Made by a program: the position numbers and the translations under genes. This document shows positions 10,113 to 18,398 of a DNA stretch of 64,000 nt, in pieces. The DNA is taken from assembly GCF_007923295.1 (NCBI RefSeq), contig NZ_VOIR01000017.1:1-64000 (forward strand), read 5' to 3'. Origin of the DNA: Agrococcus sediminis. GTDB lineage: Bacteria; Actinomycetota; Actinomycetes; Actinomycetales; Microbacteriaceae. The notes below the pieces were generated by a model that saw nothing but the letters and a program-made list of their open reading frames with translations, searched no databases and had not been told where the DNA came from. The number at the start of each line of letters is the position of its first letter. Position 1 is the stretch's first letter.

Positions 10113-11231
10113 TCACGGCGTGTCGCGCTCGAGCGCGAGCCACGCCTCGTCGGAGCGCACCTCGAACGGCTCCGCCGCATCGATCCACGCGCCGGCCGCC
10201 TGGGGCAGCTCGTGCTCGGCGCCGTCGATCGCGACGCGCGTCGGCCGCGCCGCGAGCAGCAGCCCCCGGGCGCCGCCCTCGACGCGGTGGACGCCGGCGA
10301 TGCGGCGCAGCTCGAAGGGCGCCGCAGGGCGGTACGCGACCGCGCCCTCGAGCGGCGTCGACGCCAGGCGGGGCTCGACGAGCGGCGTCGTGTCGACGAC
10401 CCGCAGCAGCTCGGGCACGTCGACGTGCTTCGGGGTGAGCCCGCCGCGCAGCACGTTGTCGCTCGGCCCCATCAGCTCGATGGCGAGGCCCTCGAGGTAG
10501 GCGTGGAGGTTGCCGGCCGGCAGGTACAGCGCCTCGCCCGGCGCGAGCGAGACGCGGTTGAGCAGCAGTGCCACGAGGATGCCCGGGTCGCCCGGGTGGG
10601 TGCGCGCGAGCCGGTCGACGGTGTCGGCCTCCACGGGGTGCGCCGCCGCGATCGCCGGAGCGGCCGCCTCGGCGGCGGCGACGGCGGCGGCGACCTCGTC
10701 GCCGCCCGAGAGCAGCCACGCGAGCGCGTCGCCCGCCCGCACGCGCGCGGCGACGGGCGCGAGCCGCGCATCGGCCGCCGCGAGCGCGTCGAGCACGCGC
10801 AGCGCCTCGCCGGCGGGGCGGAAGCCGCTCAGCGCCTCGAACGGCGTCACCGCGACGATGAGCTCGGGCTTCGGATGGGGGTCGCGGTAGTTGCGCTCGG
10901 GCGCGTCGCGGGCGATGCCGAGCCGGTCCTCGCGCGCGAAGCCCTCCTGCGCCTCCGAGGCATCCGGGTGCGCCTGCAGCGACAGCGGCTCGGCCGCCGC
11001 GAGCGCCTTCAGCAGCAGCGCCGGCTGCGGCCGGCCCCACGCCTCGAGCGCCTCGCCGAGCCCGCGCCCCGCGTGCTCCCCCGCCGCGACGGTCGACGGG
11101 CAGCCCGGGTGCGCGCCGAGCCACAGCTCGGCCTCGGGGTCGCCGGAGGCGTCGCGGCCGAGGTAGTCCGCGAGCAGCGTCCTGCTGCCCCACGCGTATG
11201 CCCTCGGCTCGTTGGCGATCGGCACAAACAC
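10113..11231 (-). CDS. manA: mannose-6-phosphate isomerase, class I
   Basis: This 372-residue zinc enzyme interconverts fructose-6-phosphate and mannose-6-phosphate, feeding manB. Zinc-site motifs are visible: QAHPD, HPKPELIVA and GNLHAYLEG, plus the family segment MGPSDNVLRGGLTPKHVD. The GTG start at 11231 is preceded by GGAAGGAGA with an 8-base gap, and gives the family's usual FVPIANEPRAYAWGS opening. An upstream in-frame extension to 11357 has no family similarity. The gene diverges from the acyl-CoA dehydrogenase gene. Together with manB it supplies mannose-1-phosphate. Confidence 0.93.
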   Translation of the reverse strand: MFVPIANEPRAYAWGSRTLLADYLGRDASGDPEAELWLGAHPGCPSTVAAGEHAGRGLGEALEAWGRPQPALLLKALAAAEPLSLQAHPDASEAQEGFAREDRLGIARDAPERNYRDPHPKPELIVAVTPFEALSGFRPAGEALRVLDALAAADARLAPVAARVRAGDALAWLLSGGDEVAAAVAAAEAAAPAIAAAHPVEADTVDRLARTHPGDPGILVALLLNRVSLAPGEALYLPAGNLHAYLEGLAIELMGPSDNVLRGGLTPKHVDVPELLRVVDTTPLVEPRLASTPLEGAVAYRPAAPFELRRIAGVHRVEGGARGLLLAARPTRVAIDGAEHELPQAAGAWIDAAEPFEVRSDEAWLALERDTP

Positions 11232-11346
11232 GCGCGCGGTCTCCTTCCGGCAGATTGGCACGAGCGTACCAACGGGCGGGGCGGTCGCCGCCCGCCGCCC
11301 TAGCCTTGCCGCGACGGCCGAGCTCGGCCGGGAGAGACGAGGAGCC

Positions 11347-12525
11347 ATGACGTTCACGCCGCTGGAGAGCGACTTCTACGGGTTCGCCGCCGACCTCAGC
11401 GAGGCCGAGCAGGCGTCGCTGGCCGAGGTCCGCGCGTTCATGGAGGAGCGCGTGCGACCGGTCATCGACGAGCACTGGCACCGGGACGCGTTCCCGACCG
11501 AGCTCGTGCCCGGCATCGCGGCGCTCGGCGTCGTCGGCCCCGGCTGGCCCGAGACCGCGAGGTTCGAGAACTCGGCGGTGTACCGCGGCTGGGTCGCGCT
11601 CGAGATGAGCCGCGTCGACGCATCCGTGTCGACCTTCGTCGGCGTGCAGAACGGCCTCGTCGCAGGATCGATCGGCGTCGCCGGCTCCCCGGAGCAGCGC
11701 GCCGAGTGGCTGCCGCGCCTCGCCGACTGCTCGGTCATCGGCGCCTTCGGGCTCACGGAGCCCCTCTCGGGCTCCGACTCGGCGCAGGGGCTGCGCACCA
11801 CCGCCCGCCGCGAGGGCGACGAGTGGGTGCTCGACGGCGCCAAGCGCTGGATCGGCAACGCCACCCACGCCGACATCGTCGTCGTGTGGGCGAAGGACGT
11901 CGAGGACGGCCAGGTGAAGGGCTTCATCGTGCCGACCGACGCGGCGGGCTTCCGCGCCACGAAGATCGAGCGCAAGATCGCGCTCCGCATGGTGCAGAAC
12001 GCCGACATCGAGCTCGAGGGCGTGCGCGTGCCGGAGTCGATGCGGCTGCAGGGCGCGTCGAGCTTCCGCGACACCGCGCGCGTGCTGCGGCTCACGCGCG
12101 CCGAGGTCGCGTGGAGCGCCGTCGGCGTCATGATCGGCGCCTACGAGGCAGCCGTGCGCTACACGACCGAGCGCGTGCAGTTCGGCAAGCCCGTCGCCGG
12201 CCACCAGCTCGTGCAGGACCTGCTCGCCAAGTCGCTCGGCCACATCACCGCGTCGATCGCGCTGTGCGTGCAGGTCTCGCGGATGCTCGACGAGGGCCGG
12301 CAGGAGGACGCCCACTCGGCCCTCGCGAAGGCCTTCGCGACGACGCGGATGCGCGAGGTCGTCTCGTGGTGCCGCGAGGTGTGCGGCGGCAACGGCATCG
12401 TGACCGACTACGACGTCGCCCGCTTCTTCGTCGACGCGGAGGCGCTCTACACGTACGAGGGCACGGCGCAGATGAACGCGCTCATCGTCGGGCGGGCCAT
12501 CACGGGGAGCTCGGCGTTCGCCTGA
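11347..12525 (+). CDS. acyl-CoA dehydrogenase (glutaryl-CoA dehydrogenase-like)
   Basis: This 392-residue flavoenzyme has the acyl-CoA dehydrogenase layout: N-terminal helical domain, a FAD/substrate loop (FGLTEPLSGSDSA near residue 137), a central beta domain (RWIGNATHADI) and a C-terminal helical domain. The catalytic Glu lies in YTYEGTAQMNALIVGRAITG near the C-terminus, the position used by the glutaryl-CoA dehydrogenase branch. It would oxidise an acyl-CoA and pass electrons to ETF; the exact substrate is not proven. ATG 11347 has a GAGGAG ribosome binding site. Its last 26 bases overlap the convergent mannosyltransferase gene. Confidence 0.88.
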   Translation: MTFTPLESDFYGFAADLSEAEQASLAEVRAFMEERVRPVIDEHWHRDAFPTELVPGIAALGVVGPGWPETARFENSAVYRGWVALEMSRVDASVSTFVGVQNGLVAGSIGVAGSPEQRAEWLPRLADCSVIGAFGLTEPLSGSDSAQGLRTTARREGDEWVLDGAKRWIGNATHADIVVVWAKDVEDGQVKGFIVPTDAAGFRATKIERKIALRMVQNADIELEGVRVPESMRLQGASSFRDTARVLRLTRAEVAWSAVGVMIGAYEAAVRYTTERVQFGKPVAGHQLVQDLLAKSLGHITASIALCVQVSRMLDEGRQEDAHSALAKAFATTRMREVVSWCREVCGGNGIVTDYDVARFFVDAEALYTYEGTAQMNALIVGRAITGSSAFA

Positions 12526-13270
12526 CGCTCCGCAGCGACTCGGCCGCGCGGCGCATCGCGCGGCCGATCGCCCAGCCCGTCACGTGCGTGAGCGCCTCGC
12601 GCACGATGCCGGGCGTCATCTTCGACACGCCGAGCTCCCGCTCGCGGAAGAGGATCGGCTCCTCGACCACCGCCGCCCCCGCGTCGTGCGCGCGGCGCGT
12701 CATGTCGATCTGGAAGCAGTAGCCCTGGCTGCGCACGTCGTCGAGCGGCAGCCGGCGCAACAGCTCGGCGGTGTAGGCGCGGCATCCGGCCGTCATGTCG
12801 TGCACCGGCGAGCCGAGCGCCACCCTGGCGTACAGGTTGCCGGCGCGCGAGATCGCCTCCCGGTGCCAGGGCCAGTCGACGATGCCGCCGCCCGCGACCC
12901 AGCGCGAGCCGATCACGAGGTCGGCGCCCGGCCGCGCGCCGTGCCGCAGCCGCGCGAGCATGCGCGGCACCGCGTCGGCCGGGTGCGAGCCGTCGGCGTC
13001 GAACTCGACCACCGCATCCGCGCCGCGCTCGAGCGCGAGCCGCATGCCGTCGAGGTAGGCCGCGCCGAGCCCCTGCTTCGCGGGCCGGTGCAGCACGCTG
13101 ATGCGCGGGTCGGCCGCGGCCATCGCGTCGGCGAGCTCGCCGGTGCCGTCGGGGCTGCTGTCGTCGATCACGATCACCTCGACGTCGGGCGCGGCCTGCA
13201 GCAGCCGGTCCATGGTGACCGGGAGCGCCTCGATCTCGTCGTAGGTGGGGACGAGGACGATGGCGCGCAA
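12500..13270 (-). CDS. polyprenol monophosphomannose synthase
   Basis: This 256-residue GT2 enzyme matches the DPM1/Ppm1 family, which transfers mannose from GDP-mannose to polyprenyl phosphate at the cytoplasmic membrane face. Signatures are LVPTYDEIEALP at the start, DDSSPDGTGE near residue 32, GLGAAYLDGM, and the metal motif FDADGSHP near residue 85. It lacks membrane helices, as expected for the catalytic domain alone. The TTG start at 13270 was chosen because the family opening (RAIVLVPTYDE) begins there and GGAG lies just upstream; no ATG or GTG fits. It links manA/manB to the membrane glycosylation genes here. Confidence 0.88.
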   Translation of the reverse strand: MRAIVLVPTYDEIEALPVTMDRLLQAAPDVEVIVIDDSSPDGTGELADAMAAADPRISVLHRPAKQGLGAAYLDGMRLALERGADAVVEFDADGSHPADAVPRMLARLRHGARPGADLVIGSRWVAGGGIVDWPWHREAISRAGNLYARVALGSPVHDMTAGCRAYTAELLRRLPLDDVRSQGYCFQIDMTRRAHDAGAAVVEEPILFRERELGVSKMTPGIVREALTHVTGWAIGRAMRRAAESLRSVRRTPSSP

Positions 13271-13391
13271 TGGGGCTCCGAGCGGTCGTGGACAGGATCG
13301 GGTGCATCCTCGCACACGGCTCCCGGGACGTCGGCCCGCGGGCCCGCGCTGCGATACCGTGGACGGTCGTCCGCCCCGAGGAGCCCGCAGC

Positions 13392-14387
13392 ATGACCGAG
13401 ACCCCGCCCGTGGTCGCGCCCGCCCGGCGCGAGCGGCTGCTGTGGATGGACGGCCTGCGGGGCCTCGCCATCCTGCTCATCGTGCTCCTGCACGCGACCG
13501 AGATGCTGCGCTCGATCGGCCTGCAGCCGCACATCGCGGTCGACGTCTTCAACACGGTCGCGTCGCCGTTCCGCATCCCGCTGCTCATGACGCTCTCGGG
13601 CATGCTGCTGGGCGGCTCGCTCTCGAAGAGCGCGGGCCGCTACGTGAGCGGCAAGCTGCGCGCGATCGCCTGGCCGTACGCCGTGTGGCTCGTGATCGTG
13701 CTGCTCGTCTTCCCGAGCCTCGGCCCCGACATCCTGGTGCGCGGCCTCTGGGCACCGAACACCTACCTCTGGTACCTGCACACGCTGCTGATCGCCTACC
13801 TCGTGGCGCTCGCGCTGCGCCGCGTGCCCGACTGGATCAGCATGGTCGGCGCGCTGCTGCTCGCGGCCGCCGTCACGCTGCTGCCGATGCCAGATCTCGT
13901 CGCGACGATGAAGCTCGAGCGCACGTTCCTCATGCTCGCGTTCTTCTTCGCCGGCCACCTGCTGATGCAGCACCTGCCGACCGCGCTGCCGCTGCTGCGC
14001 CACCCGATCTCGATCGTCATCGGCCTCGTCTGCACCGGCAGCGTCGTGGTGGCCTCGCTGCAGCCGGGCTCGGCCGTCTCGAACGACGTGACCTTCGCCG
14101 TGCCGCTGCTCGCATCGCTCGCGGTCGGGCTCGCGCTGCTGTCGCTCCTGCCCTGGCGCGACCCGGTGTCGCGCTGGCTGCGCTGGGTGGGCCGGCACTC
14201 GATCGTCTACTACGTGACCCACTGGATCGCGCTCTACTGGACGCTGCAGCTCGTGGCGGGCCCGCTCATCCGCTTCGGCTTCAGCGAGGTCGCGGTCGCG
14301 ATGGTCGTCGGCGCGATGGCGGCGGGCGCGGCGCTCGCGTGGCTCGTGCAGCTGCGCACGCCCGTGCGCTGGCTGTTCCGCGTCTGA
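13392..14387 (+). CDS. acyltransferase 3 family membrane protein
   Basis: This 331-residue protein has about ten membrane segments and the acyltransferase-3 opening WMDGLRGLAILLIVLLHATEM, whose Arg and His are family active-site residues. A second family-like motif (RHSIVYYVTHWIALYW) lies near residue 270. Such proteins move acetyl or other acyl groups across the membrane onto sugars. ATG 13392 has a GAGGAG ribosome binding site and an upstream TACCGT box. It is followed 64 bases later by a co-oriented sugar-nucleotide enzyme, so a glycan-modifying role fits the context. The substrate is unknown. Confidence 0.83.
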   Translation: MTETPPVVAPARRERLLWMDGLRGLAILLIVLLHATEMLRSIGLQPHIAVDVFNTVASPFRIPLLMTLSGMLLGGSLSKSAGRYVSGKLRAIAWPYAVWLVIVLLVFPSLGPDILVRGLWAPNTYLWYLHTLLIAYLVALALRRVPDWISMVGALLLAAAVTLLPMPDLVATMKLERTFLMLAFFFAGHLLMQHLPTALPLLRHPISIVIGLVCTGSVVVASLQPGSAVSNDVTFAVPLLASLAVGLALLSLLPWRDPVSRWLRWVGRHSIVYYVTHWIALYWTLQLVAGPLIRFGFSEVAVAMVVGAMAAGAALAWLVQLRTPVRWLFRV

Positions 14388-14451
14388 GGGGCGACCTGGA
14401 TAGCATCGGAGCGGGGCCGAGCGGCCTCCGACGCTCGGCAGAGGAGAGATC

Positions 14452-15303
14452 GTGACGCAGCAGCACGTGGTCGTCACCGGCGCGGCCGGCTACATCGGCA
14501 GGCACGTCGTCACGGCGCTCCTCGACGAGGGCGCTCGCGTGACCGCGGTGGTGCGCCAGCACCGCGCCTACCGCGTCGACGAGCGCGCCGACATCGTCGA
14601 GCTCGACCTGCTGGCGCCCGGCGCCGACCTCGCCCGGCTCACCGCCGAGGGTCCGGATGCGCTCGTGCACCTGGCATGGGAGGCGGGCTTCGCGCACGAC
14701 GCGCCCGCGCACATGCTGCGGCTCTCGGACCACTACCGGGTGCTGTCACACTTCGCGGAGGCCGGCGTCGGCCGGATCGCGGCGCTCGGCACGATGCACG
14801 AGGTCGGCAGGCACGAGGGTGCGATCACCGCTGAGACCCCCACGAACCCGATGTCGCTCTACGGCATCGCGAAGGACGCGCTGCGCCGCGCGGTGCTGCA
14901 CTCCTTCGGCGAGACCCATGCGGTGCAGTGGCTGCGGGCGTACTACATCTACGGCGACGACCGGAACAACCAGTCGATCTTCACGAAGCTGCTGCAGGCG
15001 GCCGAGCAGGGCAAGCAGGTGTTCCCGTTCACGACGGGCACGAACCGCTTCGACTTCATCCACGTGCGCGAGCTCGGGCAGCAGATCGCCACGGTCGCGC
15101 TGCAGGACGAGGTGCGCGGCGTGATCAACGTGTGCTCGGGCGAGCCGGTGTCGCTGCGCGACCAGGTCGAGCGCTTCATCGCCGACCACGAGCTCGACAT
15201 CCGCCTCGACGTGGGCGCCTTCCCCGACCGCCCGTACGACTCCAAGGAGACGTACGGCGACGCGACGGTCATCCGCGAGCTGATGGCGAAGCGCGCCCGC
15301 TGA
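14452..15303 (+). CDS. NAD-dependent epimerase/reductase (extended SDR)
   Basis: This 283-residue protein has the NAD-binding motif VTGAAGYIGRH at its start and the catalytic YGIAK (Tyr-x3-Lys) near residue 143, with YIYGDD and an RFDFIHVREL segment typical of extended SDR sugar-nucleotide enzymes. It is shorter than RmlB (about 330) and resembles 4-ketoreductases that make dTDP- or GDP-6-deoxyhexoses; the exact product is not predictable. The GTG start at 14452 has a strong GAGGAGA ribosome binding site. A 13-bp-stem terminator follows. It may supply a deoxysugar donor for the glycosyltransferases in the window (inference). Confidence 0.8.
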   Translation: MTQQHVVVTGAAGYIGRHVVTALLDEGARVTAVVRQHRAYRVDERADIVELDLLAPGADLARLTAEGPDALVHLAWEAGFAHDAPAHMLRLSDHYRVLSHFAEAGVGRIAALGTMHEVGRHEGAITAETPTNPMSLYGIAKDALRRAVLHSFGETHAVQWLRAYYIYGDDRNNQSIFTKLLQAAEQGKQVFPFTTGTNRFDFIHVRELGQQIATVALQDEVRGVINVCSGEPVSLRDQVERFIADHELDIRLDVGAFPDRPYDSKETYGDATVIRELMAKRAR

Positions 15304-15318
15304 CCGCGGAGAGACAGC

Positions 15319-15348
15319 AGCGGGGGCCGGCCTGCGCCGGCCCCCGCT
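15319..15348. terminator. strong hairpin terminator
   Basis: A perfect 13-bp inverted repeat (stem AGCGGGGGCCGGC) with the loop CTGC lies 16 bases after the SDR gene's stop codon. No long T-tract follows, as is common in high-GC bacteria. Before the adjacent mobile element inserted, this hairpin would have stood between two convergent genes, so it was probably bidirectional. Confidence 0.75.
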
Positions 15349-15366
15349 CTCGTCGCTCGGGAGCCC

Positions 15367-15374
15367 CTAGAAGG
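15367..15374. repeat. left copy of 8-bp target-site duplication
   Basis: The octamer CTAGAAGG directly abuts the left terminal repeat of the ISL3 unit and is repeated exactly at 18565-18572 after the right end. Eight-base duplications are characteristic of ISL3-family transposition. The octamer contains CTA, the reverse complement of the TAG stop used by the gene on the other side. Confidence 0.85.
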
Positions 15375-15377
15375 GGC

Positions 15378-16703
15378 TCATCCCAATCGGGGGTGTAGAA
15401 GTTGGGGTCTGAAGCCGCCGGTCTCGAGCAGGCTTCGGGCGATGTAGTTGGTCAGGTTGCGGAACCCGAGTGCGGAGCCGCGCAGGTGTTCGAGCCGTCC
15501 GTTGAGCGCCTCGGTCGGCCCGTTGCTGGTGCCGGGTCGTTCGAAGTAGGCGAGCACGTCAGCGGCTCGCTTCTTCAGGGTCCGGCCCAGGGTGGTGAGC
15601 TCGGTGAGCACCTTGGGGACGCCGGCGCTGAGGTCGGTGATCAGCTTCTCCATGAGCTCGCGGCCACGTTGCCGGTCCTCGTGGCGATAGGCGGCGATCA
15701 TGCGCTGGTAGACACCCCAGGTCGCCTCGACCTCGACGTGAGCGTCATCAACGAACAGCGCGCGTAGCCTGTCGCTCTGCTTGTCGGTGAGCAGGTCCGC
15801 GCCGGTGTGCAGCGTGCGCCGCGACTTGTAGAGCGGGTCGTCCCTGAACCCACGGTGCCCGTGGATCGCGAGTTGGACCCGGCGCCGGCACCTGTCGAGG
15901 GCGTCACCGGCCAGGCGCACGACGTGGAAGGGATCCATCACCGTGACCGCGTCCGGGATCTCCTCCGCAGCGGCGGTCTTGAACCCGGTGAAGCCGTCCA
16001 TCGCGACCACCTCGACCGCGTCACGGAAGGCGTCGTCGCGGTCGGCGAGCCAGGTCTTGAACGCCGCCTTCGACCGGCCCTCGACCATGTCCAGCAGCCT
16101 TGCTGGGCCGGCGCCATCGCGGACCGGGGTGAGGTCGATGATCACGGTGACGCACTTGTCGCCACGCCTGGTGTGGCGCCGGACGTGCTCATCGACGCCA
16201 ATCACCTTCACGCCCTCGAACCGCTTGGGGTCGTTGATCAGCAGCCGCTTGCCTTCGGCCAGGACCGCGTCGTTGGCGGTGTCCCACGCGACCCCGAGTC
16301 CCTCGGCGACACGGGCGACGGTGAGGTGTGCGACCACGATCCCTTCCAGCGCCCACCGCAGCCCGGTGCGCGAGAGCTTCGCGCGTGGCTCCGCCGCGGC
16401 GCTGGTGTCTTGGCGCCACACGTGTCCGCAGTCTGCACAGCGGTAGCGGCGCACTACAACTTCCAGCACGGTCGGTCGCCAGCCCAGCGGCTCGTGGGCC
16501 AACCGCCGGATCACGGTGTCACGAGCGGCGCCTTCGCTGCCGCACCGTCGGCACCACTGATCTGGTTCCACCACGCGGCACGCGAGGACCGCACGATCCG
16601 GTTCAAGTCGTTGCCCGATCACGCTCAGACCGAGGCCGTCGAGTCGAGCGAAGGCGGTCAGGTCAGGGCGGCCGAAGCCGGGCGGCGGGGTAGCGTCGGG
16701 CAC
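15378..16703 (-). CDS. ISL3 family transposase
   Basis: The 441-residue product is full length for ISL3 transposases. An N-terminal zinc ribbon (CRRCG near residue 51 and CADCG near residue 94) precedes a helix-turn-helix-like region. The DDE catalytic residues are recognisable in VIGVDEH (first Asp), VVAMDGF (second Asp) and SNGPTEALNGRLE (Glu). The start is GTG 16703. The TGA stop lies inside the left terminal repeat. The frame is open throughout, so the enzyme may be active. Codon use is less GC-extreme than in the flanking chromosomal genes. Confidence 0.92.
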   Translation of the reverse strand: MPDATPPPGFGRPDLTAFARLDGLGLSVIGQRLEPDRAVLACRVVEPDQWCRRCGSEGAARDTVIRRLAHEPLGWRPTVLEVVVRRYRCADCGHVWRQDTSAAAEPRAKLSRTGLRWALEGIVVAHLTVARVAEGLGVAWDTANDAVLAEGKRLLINDPKRFEGVKVIGVDEHVRRHTRRGDKCVTVIIDLTPVRDGAGPARLLDMVEGRSKAAFKTWLADRDDAFRDAVEVVAMDGFTGFKTAAAEEIPDAVTVMDPFHVVRLAGDALDRCRRRVQLAIHGHRGFRDDPLYKSRRTLHTGADLLTDKQSDRLRALFVDDAHVEVEATWGVYQRMIAAYRHEDRQRGRELMEKLITDLSAGVPKVLTELTTLGRTLKKRAADVLAYFERPGTSNGPTEALNGRLEHLRGSALGFRNLTNYIARSLLETGGFRPQLLHPRLG

Positions 16704-16776
16704 GTCGAGGTCTCTCCGATGGATGGCGTAGGAGCCTCCATCGTCGGGAGACCCCGACGTCTATCTGCGGACCGAC
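16648..16776 (+). repeat. 129-bp direct repeat, copy 1 (transposase 5' end and upstream region)
   Basis: This segment covers the transposase start codon, its first codons and about 70 bases of upstream DNA. It recurs in the same orientation at 18399-18527 with, by eye, six substitutions in 129 bases. Beyond 16776 the copies diverge completely: this copy runs into cargo DNA, whereas copy 2 runs into a terminal repeat. Confidence 0.85.
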
Positions 16777-16810
16777 TCGGCGGGGCGCGATCGTCTCGTG
16801 CGTTGGCGGA

Positions 16811-17122
16811 CTACGGGAGCTTGGACGCGAGGACGTCGGCCGCCAGGATCTCGGGTGCTGCGCCGAGGAGGTGCTGGTTGGCCATCAGGGCTGCGACGAT
16901 GGCGCCGTTGGCGTGGGCGTCGCGAGCGGCTTCGTCGGGGAATGCATCGAAGATCCAGAAGGTGTCGGCGTGGGTCCTGACCGCGAACCAGACAATCGTT
17001 CCTACTTCTTCGTTGGCGAGTGCGACAGCGCCGGCGAGCAGATCGGCGAGCGCGTCGTGCTGTCCATCGGCCGCGACGATCTTGGCGACGAAGGCATACG
17101 GAAGTGATGAGGGTGTGGACAT
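16811..17122 (-). CDS. antibiotic biosynthesis monooxygenase (ABM) domain protein
   Basis: This 103-residue protein matches the small dimeric ABM/quinol-monooxygenase fold: FVAKIVAADGQHDALADLLAG at the start, then a TFWIFDAFPDEAARDAH strand-helix unit and a final strand. Members oxygenate quinols or related aromatics without cofactors, or act as heme or electrophile-handling proteins; the substrate here is unknown. ATG 17122 has an AGGAGA ribosome binding site. The gene diverges from the GlxA-type regulator over a 107-bp gap, and both are cargo of the mobile unit, so regulator control of this enzyme is likely (inference). Confidence 0.82.
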   Translation of the reverse strand: MSTPSSLPYAFVAKIVAADGQHDALADLLAGAVALANEEVGTIVWFAVRTHADTFWIFDAFPDEAARDAHANGAIVAALMANQHLLGAAPEILAADVLASKLP

Positions 17123-17198
17123 GAGGGGTTCTCCTTGAAGTCGGGGTTCTTCGTGGGGCGAGTTCAGCGTATGACGAGCGAGGGCCGGTGGGGAGTGG

Positions 17199-17222
17199 CG
17201 TATACGGCAGTATTGCTATTGT
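17199..17222 (+). promoter_or_regulatory. cargo regulator promoter and possible operator
   Basis: In the gap between the divergent cargo genes, TATTGT (17217-17222) stands 7 bases before the regulator's ATG, fitting a -10 box for a leaderless mRNA. Just upstream is the 8-bp palindrome CGTATACG (17199-17206). This is among the most AT-rich short stretches in the window and could be the regulator's binding site; that is inference. Confidence 0.45.
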
Positions 17223-17229
17223 TTACGTC

Positions 17230-18171
17230 ATGCGTATCGGACTGATCGCGATCGACGGCTGCTTCGGTTCGGCTATCGCGTCGATCATCGACATCGTGCG
17301 GGTGGCCGACGGAGCCCGCGGCGATGTCGACCCGCGGATCGACCCGATCGAACTCGCCATCCTCGGACCGAAACGGCGAGTGACCACGACGGCATCGATG
17401 ACCCTGTCGGTGGACCACCCGCTGTCGGAGTCCGGAGAGTTCGACGTGGTCGTCGTCCCTGCGCTTGGAACCCTTACGGCCGCCGCGACCCACGACGCCC
17501 TCCAGAGTCGAGATGCTCGTTCGGTCATCGCCTCACTCGGGCGCCTCGACGACGCGACCACCCGGATCGCCGCGGCGTGCACCGGCGTGTTCGCCGTCGC
17601 CGAGACAGGACGGATGCATCATCGGCGGGCGACGACCAGCTGGTTCCTGGGGCCGGAGTTCCGGAAGCGCTATCCGACCGTCGCCCTCGATCTCGACACC
17701 ATGGTCGTGGTCGACGGGAACCTCGTCACCGCCGGCGCCGCCTTCGCCCACATCGACCTCGCGCTCTCACTCGTGCGATCGATCAGCCCCGACCTGGCCC
17801 AACATGTCGCCAAGCTCCTCATCATCGACGAGCGCCCGTCGCAGGCGGCTTTCGTCGCCTACGAACATCTCCGGCACGAGGACCCGATCGTCGTCGAGTT
17901 CGAACGCTTCGTGCGCGCCCGCCTGGACGAACCGTTCAACGTCGCCTTCGTCGCGCAGTCGCTCGGCACCAGCCGGCGCACCCTCGAACGACGAGTCCGT
18001 GCGGCGCTCAACCTCACTCCGCTCGGCTTCGTCCAACGGCTTCGCACCGAACGAGCTCGACATCTCTCAGCAACCACGGACCTCACCTCCGCCGAGATCG
18101 CGCTACGGGTCGGCTACGCAAACGCCGAGACTCTGCGCTCCCTCCTGCGCAGGGAGCGACGCCGTTCCTGA
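17230..18171 (+). CDS. GlxA-type transcriptional regulator (DJ-1/PfpI domain plus AraC helix-turn-helix)
   Basis: The 313-residue product has an N-terminal DJ-1/PfpI-like domain (about residues 1-185), with the nucleophile-elbow-like AAACTGVFAVAETG near residue 115 and VVDGNLVTAGAAFAHIDLAL near residue 158. A C-terminal AraC-type DNA-binding domain follows (about residues 215-313: SLGTSRRTLERRVRAAL, then EIALRVGYANAETLRSLLRR). GlxA-type regulators sense small molecules and activate neighbouring catabolic or resistance genes. ATG 17230 fits homologues; an upstream GTG at 17188 would add 14 residues with no family match. It diverges from the ABM gene on the same mobile unit. Confidence 0.85.
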   Translation: MRIGLIAIDGCFGSAIASIIDIVRVADGARGDVDPRIDPIELAILGPKRRVTTTASMTLSVDHPLSESGEFDVVVVPALGTLTAAATHDALQSRDARSVIASLGRLDDATTRIAAACTGVFAVAETGRMHHRRATTSWFLGPEFRKRYPTVALDLDTMVVVDGNLVTAGAAFAHIDLALSLVRSISPDLAQHVAKLLIIDERPSQAAFVAYEHLRHEDPIVVEFERFVRARLDEPFNVAFVAQSLGTSRRTLERRVRAALNLTPLGFVQRLRTERARHLSATTDLTSAEIALRVGYANAETLRSLLRRERRRS

Positions 18172-18382
18172 CCTATCGCCATGCCTGTAGCTTGTGTCCT
18201 AGCGCTCGGTTGGAACCACCTCTCAGCACGTCGCGTCGACGCTCCTGCGTCGCCCTGGACTACCCACTCGACACGCCCGCAGCACAGCCCATGTGACGTG
18301 CCCCGGCTTCCCGGACGGTCGGGGTTGGGTGGCTGTGATGTCGCTGCGTTCTCGTCGAGAGGGTCAGCAGACCCGATCAGAG
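18172..18382. other. non-coding interior of the mobile unit
   Basis: The stretch between the regulator gene and the internal inverted end holds no convincing gene. The short open frames here have no family features and no ribosome binding sites. Together with the terminal remnant to 18564 it makes a 393-base gene-free gap. Base composition resembles the cargo rather than the neighbouring chromosomal genes. Confidence 0.6.
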
Positions 18383-18398
18383 CCGATTGGGATGAGCC
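18383..18398 (-). repeat. internal copy of the ISL3 terminal inverted repeat
   Basis: Sixteen bases here are the exact reverse complement of 15375-15390. They would be the right end of a 3,024-bp element carrying the transposase, ABM and GlxA-type genes. The bases beyond (GCGAAGGC) are the start of the 129-bp repeat copy 2. Confidence 0.8.

Noticed and set aside
12500-12525. Possible frameshift where the acyl-CoA dehydrogenase and mannosyltransferase genes overlap
   Set aside because: Both C-termini match their families in length and the overlap is simply convergent.
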